A stretch of DNA of 64,000 nucleotides. Origin: Pyrodictiaceae archaeon (lineage in GTDB: Archaea > Thermoproteota > Thermoprotei_A > Sulfolobales > Pyrodictiaceae). The notes beneath the pieces were generated by a model that was not told where the DNA came from, searched no databases, and saw nothing but the letters and a program-made list of their open reading frames with translations. Below, piece after piece: positions 8,702 through 17,415 of this stretch (its first letter is position 1; each line of letters begins with the position of its first letter). The translations under genes and the position numbers were made by a program. Location: assembly GCA_027036135.1 (NCBI GenBank), contig JALVSY010000007.1:500880-564879 (forward strand). Reading direction: 5' to 3'.

Positions 8702-10201
8702 ATGAGCAGGGGACTCGCTACCGCACTACAGAGGATAGTTAAGGGTTCTGGATTAGTGCTTGCCGGGGCTCTCGTAGCCCTAGTTCTTAACTTCTTTAGC
8801 AAGCTTATTCTTGCTAGGGGCTTCTCGGTATCCGATTATGGTGTGTTCAACCTTGCTATAGCTGTTCTTAGCTTCTTGGGCCTCCTTGTTGCTCTGGGTC
8901 TTCCTGAGGGTGTTGCGAGAGAGGTGTCTTATTACAGGGTCAAGGATCCTGGGAGAGTAGAGAGTATTGTATCGATGTCGTTTTTCTTGGCCTTGGTTGC
9001 GGGTGTTGTTGGAGGTGTTTCTCTGTTCTTTACCTCGGGTGTGCTGGCTGGGTTTCTCCGTGTGCCTATGCTCTCGTTTGCGCTTCGTGCTCTCTCGTTT
9101 GCTCTCCCATTCCAGGCCTTGCTTACTTTGGTAGTTTCTGTTGCTAGAGGTTTTGGGAGAGTTAGAGAAAAGATATTCTTTCAAGATATCGGTGTCTCGT
9201 TGTTCTGGCTCTTGGGACTCCTTTTCGTCTATTTTGTTAGTCTTCCCTTCTGCTACGTGTTCGTGGCGTATGTGGCGGCGTATGCTTTGTCCCTTGCTGC
9301 TCTCTTGGCTTATGAGAGGAGCCGGGGGCTGCTGAGCCTTGGTCTTGTATTTGACCCAGGGCTTGCTGCTAGGCTCTTATCGTTCTCCTTGCCTCTCCTC
9401 TTCACGGGTGTCATGGGCTTTGTCATGAACTGGACTGATACCTTGATGCTTGGTTATCTTCGGGGTCCTCGCGTGGTTGGTGTGTATAATGCTGCTGCTC
9501 CTCTTGCTAGGCTTTTAACGGTGCCTATAGGGGTTGCTGGCTTCATGTTTCTCCCCGTGGTTTCCGAGCTGTATGCTCGTGGCGAGATGAGTGAGCTTCG
9601 GAGGGTTTACCAGGTTGTGGCTAAGTGGCTTTTCCTGGTTTCTCTTCCGCTCTTTGCGGCGTATGTGTTGTTCCCTGGGCTCGTTGTATCGGTGGTTTTT
9701 GGTGCTAGGTATATTGGTGGTTCTGTGGCGCTTGTTGTTCTCTCGCTGGGCTTCATATTCCATGTCTTAATGGGTCTTAATGGTATGAGCTTGGTAGCGC
9801 TTGGCGAGACTAGGCTTATAGCTCTCTATAACCTAGTGGCGGCTCTTCTCAACGTGGTACTGAATGCTCTGCTCATACCTGTCTATGGCATTGTTGGTGC
9901 TGCTGCTGCTACGGCGGCCTCATATATATTGGGGAACACGTTGTCAACATTGAGGCTCTATAAAGAGTATAGAGTTCAGCCCTTTTACGCTAGCTATGTG
10001 AAAACCTTGGGGATTGCATTCCTGTTGCTAATTGCGTTGAAGGCACTAAGTATGAGGGCGCCTGGATGGTTAGGTGCAGGCCTCTATATCTCTTTATATA
10101 TGATATTCTTTCTCTTACTCCTTGTGGTCACGAGAAGTATTGATAGAGAGGATGTAGAATTACTTCGAGTATTAAGGGGGGTCTTAGCTCAAAAGTTTTA
10201 G
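8702..10201 (+). CDS. Polysaccharide flippase, Wzx/RfbX type, 499 aa
   Basis: The protein consists of about 12-14 hydrophobic helices spread over its full length, with an N-terminal GSGLVLAGALVALVLNFFSK segment typical of the polysaccharide biosynthesis (MOP/MVF) exporter superfamily. Such proteins flip lipid-linked oligosaccharides across the cytoplasmic membrane. Its length is usual for the family. It lies among glycosyltransferases and is preceded by a strong ribosome site. Codon use is rich in T- and G-ending codons, like the gene at 6593 and unlike those at 10463-12809. Confidence 0.85.
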   Translation: MSRGLATALQRIVKGSGLVLAGALVALVLNFFSKLILARGFSVSDYGVFNLAIAVLSFLGLLVALGLPEGVAREVSYYRVKDPGRVESIVSMSFFLALVAGVVGGVSLFFTSGVLAGFLRVPMLSFALRALSFALPFQALLTLVVSVARGFGRVREKIFFQDIGVSLFWLLGLLFVYFVSLPFCYVFVAYVAAYALSLAALLAYERSRGLLSLGLVFDPGLAARLLSFSLPLLFTGVMGFVMNWTDTLMLGYLRGPRVVGVYNAAAPLARLLTVPIGVAGFMFLPVVSELYARGEMSELRRVYQVVAKWLFLVSLPLFAAYVLFPGLVVSVVFGARYIGGSVALVVLSLGFIFHVLMGLNGMSLVALGETRLIALYNLVAALLNVVLNALLIPVYGIVGAAAATAASYILGNTLSTLRLYKEYRVQPFYASYVKTLGIAFLLLIALKALSMRAPGWLGAGLYISLYMIFFLLLLVVTRSIDREDVELLRVLRGVLAQKF

Positions 10202-10462
10202 TCTCTTCGTTCTTGCAGACAAGCGTGCATAGTGTCGGAGACTGTGAGATGGTGAGACCTTGTTTCACGATTTTATCTTTTGGGAATTATATTGGGTTAT
10301 TTGTGCATTTGTGGCCTTATACTAGGCGTAAAGGTTTTCGGTTGAGGGACGGATTTTTATGCTGTCTTTAATTCTGTGCGGCGGAGGACTTGTATGGGCT
10401 GTTATGTATGTAGTGCTTAGTAGTCTTGGTGCTGGTTTGGTTATGCCATGGGGGGTGGGTTC

Positions 10463-11668
10463 ATGAGGATAGCGCATGTGGTGCAACGCTATAGGCCTGC
10501 TTCCTTAACGGGCTCTGAGCGCTATATAGATGCATTAACAATTTATATGCTGGCTAGGGGTCACAAGGTTGACGTATATACTTCCACGGCTCTAGACTGG
10601 TGCAGGCTTTTCGTCCCCTTCGGGCAAGCACTCCCGCAGGGCGTCGAGGATTATGGTTACTTGAGAATTGTGAGGCTCAAACCCAGCTACTTCAAGCAAC
10701 TCACATCAACGGCGCTCTGCCTCCTATTGAAATTACCTCTCCCCTGTTTTCTCCGCGGCCCTAGGCTATCTAGTCTATCTAGCTTGATGCTAGAGGATTA
10801 CGACATTATTGGAGTAACCCCTGCCCCTTTCCCATATTTACTGGATACGCTGCGGGCTGCGAGGAGAATCGGCGCAGGGCTTGTAGTAATGCCTTTTATG
10901 CACTTTGATCTAAGAGAATACCGTAACCCTTACCTGCTCTCAGTTATTGGTGCAGCCGACGCTGTTATTGCCGCAACTCCCTGCGAGGCAAAAATATTGA
11001 TGCGCGTATATGGCGCTAGGAGGGTCCGGGTTGTTGAGCCTGGTTTATGGATTAGAGAGTGGCTTCAAGGCATGCCGGGTAGAGAGGAGGCAAGGCTCAA
11101 GCTCGGTCTAGGAGAGGACGAATTCGTTATCTTACTTCCCCATAGGGCACGGGCTAAGGGGGCCTACCACGTGCTCGAGGCAGCAACGATCGTTGCGAGG
11201 AAGGGTATTCCAATCAGTGTCCTTGTCTTCGGCTTTGTTAAAGACAAGGGATTCGAGAGGCTAAAACGCCTAGCAACTATTAACGGTGTTAAAGTAAAGG
11301 ATCTCGGAGCCGTTGATGAAGTAACGAAGAAGATCCTATACGCGGCAAGCGATATATTAGCGCAACCATCCATAGCTGATTCCTTCGGAATAGTGTACCT
11401 AGAGGCATGGGCAGCGCGGAAACCAGTAATAGCAGCTGATACCCTTGCCATGAAGTGTGTCGTGAGGCATGGTGTTGATGGTTTCCGCGTACCTTTTGGA
11501 AACGTTAAGGCACTAGCAGAGAAGTTTCTAAGACTAGCACTTGACCCGGGGCTCAGAGAGCAAATGGGTGAAGCAGGCTATAGGAAGGTTATAAGGCGAT
11601 ACGATTGGAGGATAATTGGTAAGAGAATGGAGGAAGTATACTATGAAGTCGCATCCTCGGCTCAATGA
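10463..11668 (+). CDS. Family 4 glycosyltransferase, 401 aa
   Basis: This is a GT-B retaining glycosyltransferase. The N terminus (MRIAHVVQRYRPASLTGSE) carries the glycine-containing acceptor loop. The C-terminal domain has ILLPHRARAKGAYHVLEA near residue 220 and the catalytic E-x7-E region (SFGIVYLEAWAARKPVIA) near residue 310-325. I prefer the ATG at 10463 to the track start at 10448 because GGGGTGGG lies at the right distance in front of it and the family usually starts with this strand. It overlaps the next gene, so the two are probably coupled. Confidence 0.85.
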   Translation: MRIAHVVQRYRPASLTGSERYIDALTIYMLARGHKVDVYTSTALDWCRLFVPFGQALPQGVEDYGYLRIVRLKPSYFKQLTSTALCLLLKLPLPCFLRGPRLSSLSSLMLEDYDIIGVTPAPFPYLLDTLRAARRIGAGLVVMPFMHFDLREYRNPYLLSVIGAADAVIAATPCEAKILMRVYGARRVRVVEPGLWIREWLQGMPGREEARLKLGLGEDEFVILLPHRARAKGAYHVLEAATIVARKGIPISVLVFGFVKDKGFERLKRLATINGVKVKDLGAVDEVTKKILYAASDILAQPSIADSFGIVYLEAWAARKPVIAADTLAMKCVVRHGVDGFRVPFGNVKALAEKFLRLALDPGLREQMGEAGYRKVIRRYDWRIIGKRMEEVYYEVASSAQ

Positions 11669-12809
11669 CGTCATCGGTATGCTTGTAAACGGTGAGCTAA
11701 GAAACACTCTATCCAGTCACTATCATAGCATCCTTCACAGGGTTGCAGAGATTAGTACATCGGCTAAGGGAGCGCGCCACGTACTCCTAGGAATAGCGTA
11801 TCGCATTGCCCGTAGATTAGGGTTGCTTAGCAGCCCTGCTGTCGGCGAATTAACTTGGGAAATGAATCTCCTTGCCTTGCTCGATATCGTGTATCGTGGA
11901 CCCGAATATAAGCCGTTAATCGAGGCGCTCGACAAGGACGGAAAAGAGACATTAGCGCTATATATATCTGGGCTTGCGTGTCAGACTGGTGTCCAGCAGC
12001 TATGCGAAAAAGCGAAGACGCTCTTTGAGGAGAAATGTCGCTTGCTAGAAGCAATAAGAAAAAGAATACATGTCATACGCAAGCTAGGTGTGAGCCATAC
12101 AAGTGGCCGACCAATATTGCTAGTTAGAATATATGACCCTATAGGCCCGCCTCGCCTTCTTACAGACAGTCTTGACATATTAACAGAGAGCATAGCAACT
12201 ATTAAGCCAAACATATTTAAGAAAATTATTAACAATGCAACGTCGCTAGCAGTACTCGACGTTGGAGCATACAATGGCGAGACCAGTACCAGGTATGCAG
12301 CATTAATGCTCCGCGAAGGAATAAAAGGGACTGTATACGCTATCGAGCCTGACCCGGTATCATACAAGCTCCTAGAATATAATGCACGTCTCTTAGGGCA
12401 TCCAATAAGAACCATCCACGCCTTCCTCGCCTCGAATTATGGTTATGAGATGCTCGTTCCACGGGGTCCTTCTTCGTCCATGTCGAGTATTGCAGGGGCG
12501 GCGGGAAAAGTAAGAATCCGGGTTATACCAGCACACGTTATTGTGGAAAGGGCCTTGAACGAGTCAAACGCGGATCATCTGCACGTAAGAATAGATACAG
12601 AAGGCGCAGAGGACCTCATAATAAACGACCTAATCAATACATTTAAGAGGCTCAGAAGCTTTTCAGCTGAAATAGCTGTTTATCACCGCTTAGGGGATCT
12701 TCTTAAATTCTATAACAAACTGAAGGGCATAGCAACTGGTTTTACACTTGTATGGGCCTCATGCGATTTTCGAGACCTTATGCTCGTCGCTTATAGAGCA
12801 GCTCTCTAG
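11643..12809 (+). CDS. FkbM-family SAM-dependent methyltransferase, 388 aa
   Basis: The C-terminal half is a Rossmann methyltransferase domain. LDVGAYNGETS near residue 205 is SAM motif I, AIEPDP near residue 235 is motif II, and HVRIDTEGAEDLII near residue 310 is the FkbM hallmark. The N-terminal 190 residues are helical and unassigned. FkbM proteins O-methylate sugars or other hydroxyls, so this one probably caps or decorates the surface glycan. The ATG at 11643 overlaps the upstream stop by 26 bases, and the ATG at 11679 is an alternative. The track start at 11616 looks too early. Confidence 0.75.
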   Translation: MKSHPRLNDVIGMLVNGELRNTLSSHYHSILHRVAEISTSAKGARHVLLGIAYRIARRLGLLSSPAVGELTWEMNLLALLDIVYRGPEYKPLIEALDKDGKETLALYISGLACQTGVQQLCEKAKTLFEEKCRLLEAIRKRIHVIRKLGVSHTSGRPILLVRIYDPIGPPRLLTDSLDILTESIATIKPNIFKKIINNATSLAVLDVGAYNGETSTRYAALMLREGIKGTVYAIEPDPVSYKLLEYNARLLGHPIRTIHAFLASNYGYEMLVPRGPSSSMSSIAGAAGKVRIRVIPAHVIVERALNESNADHLHVRIDTEGAEDLIINDLINTFKRLRSFSAEIAVYHRLGDLLKFYNKLKGIATGFTLVWASCDFRDLMLVAYRAAL

Positions 12810-13024
12810 TCATGTGTAGTATATTGTTGTGCTATCTCTTATGGCAAGTAATAGTAGGCCGGAAACGATAGTAAATAAGATAACGATGTCTCATAGCGTA
12901 TAGCTTGGTGCAGCGTCTTAATAAACGATGGTCACATGGTTTACATCTTTCTTTAGCCATGTTCTTTAAATAAAAGGATGACGGGTAGTGCCTGGCTGCC
13001 AACAGTCTTACCGGTTGTCATGCA

Positions 13025-13807
13025 ATGGTCAAGGTTGTTGAGGCTACGAGGCCCCAGGTAGTATTCCACCTAGCAGCATTAACCCCAGTTTCTGAGAGCT
13101 TTTCACCAGCCAGTAACCTATGCAGAGATAAACTATATTGGACAGTAAACCTGCTCGAGGCTCTCCGGAGACACGGCTTTGAGCAACTTCGGCTCTTCGT
13201 ACTAGCTGGCACCACGGAGATGTACGATACCCCGGAACCTATTGAGGATGGCCGGGCTTTTAGCCCAAAGAGCCCCTATGCGGTCAGCAAAGTCGCTGCA
13301 ACGTACTATAACGAGTATATGTGGCATACATACAGGATGCCGACAGTAACAGTTATCCCCACAAATACCTACGGGAGGGCACATGTGGGACAGAGACACT
13401 TCTTCATAGAGAAAATAATTACCAGCATGCTCCTCGGTGCCAAGGAGATAAAACTAGGCAACCCAGAGACCATAAGAGACTGGATGTTCCGCGAAGACCA
13501 CGTCAATGCATACATAAAGGTAATGGAGGCAGCACTTAACGGAAAAGAAGTATTCGGTCAAAGATTCTACTTCGGTACAAGCAAGGACTATATAACCAGA
13601 GAGACGTTCGAAAAAGTTAAGCGGCTCATAGGCTGGGAGGGCCGTGCTATTTGGAACGTATACCTACGCCCAAATGATAGCAAAAGAATAATCGTCAACC
13701 CCGAGAGAGCAAAGAAAGTACTGGGCTGGGCTCCGCGCTACAATCTCGAGGAAGGGCTACGAAGAGCCATAAACGAGTGGAAAGAAGTACTCAGCCTAAC
13801 CTCATAG
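13025..13807 (+). pseudogene. 5'-truncated NAD-dependent sugar epimerase/dehydratase
   Basis: The 260 residues correspond to an extended SDR nucleotide-sugar epimerase/dehydratase, with VVFHLAALTPV at residue 12, the active-site YAVSK near residue 90, and NTYGRAH and RDW motifs later. Members normally begin with a GxxGxxG NAD-binding loop about 55 residues before VVFHLAA. Here that loop is missing. The open frame extends back only to 12989 after a TAG at 12986, and no Rossmann sequence is found in the other frames upstream. The protein could not bind NAD normally, so the gene is probably a remnant. It ends tail-to-tail with the sulfatase gene. Confidence 0.7.
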
Positions 13808-15181
13808 CACTTGTGTTATTATCTTGTCTAGCTCTGGGTGCCTCGCTGACCTAAGATGCCTCAGTAGTAGCTCGCGTAGCCTTTGCGCTATCTCCCTCTC
13901 CTCCTCTACGAGGTTTTGTTTTTCTCCCGGATCCCTGTCTATTTTGAAGAGCTCTCTTTGATCATGGTGCTTTGCGCCGCACCGAGGACATTTCTCTGGC
14001 CGATTGTGCATGAAACTTTCAATATACTTCCATGATCCAGCGATTATGCCGAAAAGCGTATCTAGCCCTGGCTTATCGGCCACCATCCCGAAGTAAAGAA
14101 CTCGGTTCCCATCCATGTCGGGGGCATTGGGCAATGAAAGGTCTAAGCCGTCCCATCTCCTAGAAAGCCTTCTATATAGCTCCTCGTCTATTGCACCAGA
14201 TACACGTAGGATGCCGAAAATTGTTGGCGCGACATCAACTAGTGAGACGCGATTAAGCATGATTGGTTCCTCTCTCCCTGCAGGTTTTATAGCAAGGAAG
14301 GATCTAATTACCTCCTCGTGTACTGTGTGGTGATCGAAGAAGGCGCCGTGTTCTCCTAGCGACTCGCCGTGATCAGAATAGATAATGATTAATGTGTCAT
14401 CGTATAGGCCCGTGTCACGTAACTTGTCTATGAAGAGGCGAAGCGCCTCTCCGACGCTGCATGCTGCTGCCTGGTACCTTTCAATAATGTCTTCGATTGT
14501 GTGGGCTCCCCAGGCTACTAGGTCGCGTAAGTAGCGCCTCCACTGCTCATCTATTACTTTCTCGAGGAGAACCGAGAGCGGTGTACCGGGCCGGCGTTTA
14601 GGGCTACAATGGGTTACGAGATAAGGTGTATGTGTGTCCCAGATATGCACAAATGCTAGGAATGGTTTCTTCGCCCCCTTTAGGCCACGCAATACTTGAC
14701 CAAGAATGGTGATAACGGGAGGATAAGGTGTCGGAGGATTTCGGAAAAATGCATGAGCTATCTTTCGCGAAGCCCGTAGCGCGGCGTGCTTTGCAACGTA
14801 ACTAAGCTTTATCAATCCGTGGCGCAGGGCTGGCAGCTCTATGTATCTTTTGAAGCCTCTACGATGCCAACGTCCAAGAATATCATAGGCCATTGTCTCG
14901 TAGCCATTAGAGGCAAGCACTTCGGGTAGCCAATTATCCCTTGTCCTAAGCCTAAGTAACATTGTCTCGGTTCCTGTAACCCATGGTCCATGGCGTAGGA
15001 TGCCGTGCCTTACCGGGTACATGCCAGTAAAAACCGTTGTAACTACGGGATCCGTTCCGTAGAGAGGTGTGTAGACCTCTTTGTAGACTAGCCAGTCAGA
15101 GCCAAGTGCACTAGAAACGTATCGGGCATAGTCGCTTCGTAACGCATCTATGTGAATAATCAATATATTGGGTCTAGCCAT
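13802..15181 (-). CDS. Sulfatase/phosphodiesterase-type hydrolase of the alkaline-phosphatase superfamily, 459 aa
   Basis: This is a metal-dependent hydrolase of sulfate or phosphate esters. D12 in NILIIHIDALR is the first metal ligand. The nucleophile region reads YGTDPVVTTVFTGMYP around residues 41-56, and YSDHGESLGEHG supplies the second metal-binding set. The position where true arylsulfatases have Cys or Ser for formylglycine is Thr43, so a phosphodiesterase or phosphoglycan hydrolase is as likely as a sulfatase. A CPRCGAKHH pair near the C terminus may bind zinc. It is transcribed against the glycan genes. There is no signal peptide, which suggests a cytoplasmic role. Confidence 0.75.
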   Translation of the reverse strand: MARPNILIIHIDALRSDYARYVSSALGSDWLVYKEVYTPLYGTDPVVTTVFTGMYPVRHGILRHGPWVTGTETMLLRLRTRDNWLPEVLASNGYETMAYDILGRWHRRGFKRYIELPALRHGLIKLSYVAKHAALRASRKIAHAFFRNPPTPYPPVITILGQVLRGLKGAKKPFLAFVHIWDTHTPYLVTHCSPKRRPGTPLSVLLEKVIDEQWRRYLRDLVAWGAHTIEDIIERYQAAACSVGEALRLFIDKLRDTGLYDDTLIIIYSDHGESLGEHGAFFDHHTVHEEVIRSFLAIKPAGREEPIMLNRVSLVDVAPTIFGILRVSGAIDEELYRRLSRRWDGLDLSLPNAPDMDGNRVLYFGMVADKPGLDTLFGIIAGSWKYIESFMHNRPEKCPRCGAKHHDQRELFKIDRDPGEKQNLVEEEREIAQRLRELLLRHLRSARHPELDKIITQVL

Positions 15182-15495
15182 ATCTTACCCCATTAATCGT
15201 GTCGTATTATCCAAAACATAGCACTTGACTACGTGCCTTCCTTAATATGAGTTGAGTACCTGTAGCTATGTAGCAACGAGCCTAGTATAGTTACGACGGA
15301 GGATATACGAGAGAGGCACTTGCTCCGCCTAGCTATGGCTTAATTAAGGCAATGATTCAATCAAGTCCAGCATGAGGTATCTTTGTTACTAGTGATATTA
15401 GATCCATCATGAAGCTCGCTTTATATTGTGAAATATCCCACCTTAACTATAATGTTGATGACCATGTGACCATGTTGGCCACCTCATCGTCTGCA
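15182..15495. other. Intergenic stretch, nothing supported
   Basis: This 314-base stretch between two minus-strand genes has no credible reading frame, RNA gene or repeat. It must hold the promoter of the sulfatase-type gene, but I cannot place a confident TATA box. Confidence 0.35.
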
Positions 15496-16119
15496 TTATT
15501 GTTTTCTTAGCTCTGCGTATAGCTTGTATAGCTCGTCTATTCTCTTATTTGTCCCGTCAATTCTCTTGTTTATTTCCTCTATCTTGACTAGCAGGGTTTC
15601 TTGAACTCTATCAATCCTCCTATTAGTCTCCTCAATCTTGGCTAGCAAGGCTTCTTGTACCTTGTCGATTCTCCTATTAGTATCGTCTATTCTTCGGTTA
15701 GTCTCCTCGATCTTTGCTAGTAGGGTGGCTTGGACGGAATTTATTCTTGCTGATAGAGTTTCTTGTACCTTGTCTATTCGTTTATTTGTTTCCTCTATCT
15801 TGGCCGATAGCGTCTCATGTACCTTGTCTATTCTCTTGTTAGTCTCATCTATTCTCTTGTTTGTTTCATCTATTCTCTTATTGGTTTCCTTTATTTCGTC
15901 TCCTAGCTCTCTCCTTGTCTCCCGTATCTCTTCCCTTAGCTCCCGTGTCTCCTTATGGGTTAGGTCTAGGTAGAGGAGCAGAATATCCTCTGTGCTAAGC
16001 TTTTGCTTCTTCTCAAGCTTCTCTAGAATCCTCTTAGAAACCTGGCTAAGCACAGTAGACAATACCGCTTCCTCGGCCAAGCGCCTTGCCCCGGGGGTAC
16101 CTATTAGTTGTAGGACCAT
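15496..16119 (-). CDS. ETNKRID-repeat coiled-coil protein, copy 1, 207 aa
   Basis: The conserved N-terminal helix region (AEEAVLSTVLSQVSKRILEKLEK, then LSTEDILLLYLDL) is followed by a long coiled coil made of ETNKRID heptads and 18-residue units of the KVQETLLAKIEETNKRID type. It ends in a conserved IDELYKLYAEL cap. The 18-residue unit equals a heptad plus a hendecad. It has two paralogues at 20317 and 31935, all on the minus strand. There is no signal peptide or membrane segment. It is divergent from rmlA. The function is unknown; a structural or scaffold role is an inference. Confidence 0.8.
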   Translation of the reverse strand: MVLQLIGTPGARRLAEEAVLSTVLSQVSKRILEKLEKKQKLSTEDILLLYLDLTHKETRELREEIRETRRELGDEIKETNKRIDETNKRIDETNKRIDKVHETLSAKIEETNKRIDKVQETLSARINSVQATLLAKIEETNRRIDDTNRRIDKVQEALLAKIEETNRRIDRVQETLLVKIEEINKRIDGTNKRIDELYKLYAELRKQ

Positions 16120-16319
16120 AATTACTTTATTAGGGGATGCCTCGGCTGGCTTAGGGTTTTTCGTTTTCCTCGGCGGCTCCGAGGGTGTGGTTCCCTAGTG
16201 CTGTTCCTGGCTTTTCTTCCTGGTTCCTGGCTGTGTTCCTGGAGCGGCTGCACGGTGATGGCTGGGCACTATTTTCTACCTCCCGGGTGTTCACCCTAGG
16301 TGGCAGGGGTGGTTCTTGT

Positions 16320-17399
16320 TTGAGGGGTGTCTTGCTTCATGGGGGGCTTGGTACCCGGTTGAGGCCTTTGACTCATACTGGTCCTAAGCAGCTTATCCGT
16401 GTCGCTGGTAAGCCGGTTTCTCAGTGGGTGTTGGAGGATCTCCGTGACGCTGGTGTAAGGGAGATAGGAGTGGTTCTTGGCACAGTGTCTCCTCTCCGTG
16501 TCGTGGAGTACTATGGTGATGGCTCGTGGCTAGGGGTTGAGCTGACCTATATTTATCAAGGATACCCGTATGGCTTGGCTCACGCCGTTTATCTTGCCAG
16601 GGACTTTGTCGGGGATGAGCCCTTCGTGGTGTATCTCGGCGATAATATCCTGGCTGGTGGTATCAGGGAGTACGTGGAGAGGTTCTTGGAGAGCGGCGCC
16701 GACGCCATGGTCTTGCTCGCGGAGGTTGAGGACCCGCGGCGCTTCGGGGTAGCAAAGTTCGATGAAGGGGGCCGTCTCGTTGGGCTTGTCGAGAAGCCCC
16801 GTGTACCGCCGAGCAACTACGCGCTCGTCGGGGTCTACATGTTCCGCCCACCCCATATCTTCCGAGCTATTGAGGGCCTTAGGCCTAGTTGGCGCGGGGA
16901 GCTCGAGATAACCGATGCTATCCAGCGCCTCATTGACTGGGGCCTAAGGGTAGACTACGCCGTCGTGGAGGGGTGGTGGAAGGACACAGGGACTCCCGGT
17001 GACATTCTCGAGGCTAACCGGTTGCTCCTCGACGAGAAGATACCCGGGGCCCGTCTAGAGGGCGTGGTGGAGCCCGGTGCCCGTGTAGAGGGGAGAGTGG
17101 TTGTCGAGGAGGGTGCCCGTGTAGAGAGTGGCGCGGTTGTCCGTGGCCCCGCCTATATTGGCCGGGGGAGCAGGGTTGGGCCGGGCACCTACGTGGGGCC
17201 TTACACGAGTCTGGGCTGGAACACCGTGCTCGAGAACGTGGAGATAGAGAACAGTGTGGTAATGGATGGCGCTAGGCTGGTCAACGCTGGCCGCGTCGTG
17301 GATAGCCTCGTGGGAGCCGAGGCAGAGATAGCCACGAGCACCGGGCTGCCGAGCGGTCACCGGTTCATAGTCGGCGAGAAGGCGAGGATAAGGCTCTAG
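16320..17399 (+). CDS. rmlA: Glucose-1-phosphate thymidylyltransferase (long archaeal type)
   Basis: It makes dTDP-glucose from glucose-1-phosphate and dTTP, the first step to dTDP-L-rhamnose. The nucleotidyltransferase signature GGLGTRLRPLTHTGPKQL starts near residue 8, and WWKDTGTPGD near residue 220 is characteristic of RmlA. From about residue 240 a left-handed beta-helix of hexapeptide repeats follows, as in the long archaeal forms. I choose the TTG at 16320 instead of the track start at 16185: AGGGGTGG precedes it at proper spacing, and the resulting 359 residues begin right at the signature, as the family does. It is first in a four-gene rml operon. Confidence 0.9.
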   Translation: MRGVLLHGGLGTRLRPLTHTGPKQLIRVAGKPVSQWVLEDLRDAGVREIGVVLGTVSPLRVVEYYGDGSWLGVELTYIYQGYPYGLAHAVYLARDFVGDEPFVVYLGDNILAGGIREYVERFLESGADAMVLLAEVEDPRRFGVAKFDEGGRLVGLVEKPRVPPSNYALVGVYMFRPPHIFRAIEGLRPSWRGELEITDAIQRLIDWGLRVDYAVVEGWWKDTGTPGDILEANRLLLDEKIPGARLEGVVEPGARVEGRVVVEEGARVESGAVVRGPAYIGRGSRVGPGTYVGPYTSLGWNTVLENVEIENSVVMDGARLVNAGRVVDSLVGAEAEIATSTGLPSGHRFIVGEKARIRL

Positions 17400-17415
17400 G
17401 AGGGCATGGGTAGCC

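Noticed and set aside
8780-9184. 134-residue minus-strand frame
   Set aside because: It is a shadow of the flippase gene, made of Lys/Arg/Ser/Thr-rich low-quality sequence.
11981-12415. 144-residue minus-strand frame
   Set aside because: It is antisense to the FkbM methyltransferase, which has all its motifs on the plus strand.
15638-15973. Plus-strand frame opposite coiled-coil copy 1 (also 20507-21004 and 31963-32505)
   Set aside because: The SSILLLVSSI-type hydrophobic repeats are simply the reverse strand of ETNKRID codons, not membrane proteins.
15496-16119. CRISPR-like or tandem DNA repeat reading of the coiled-coil genes
   Set aside because: The repeats are in-frame codon repeats of 21 and 54 bases without unique spacers. 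No CRISPR array or cas gene is visible in the window.
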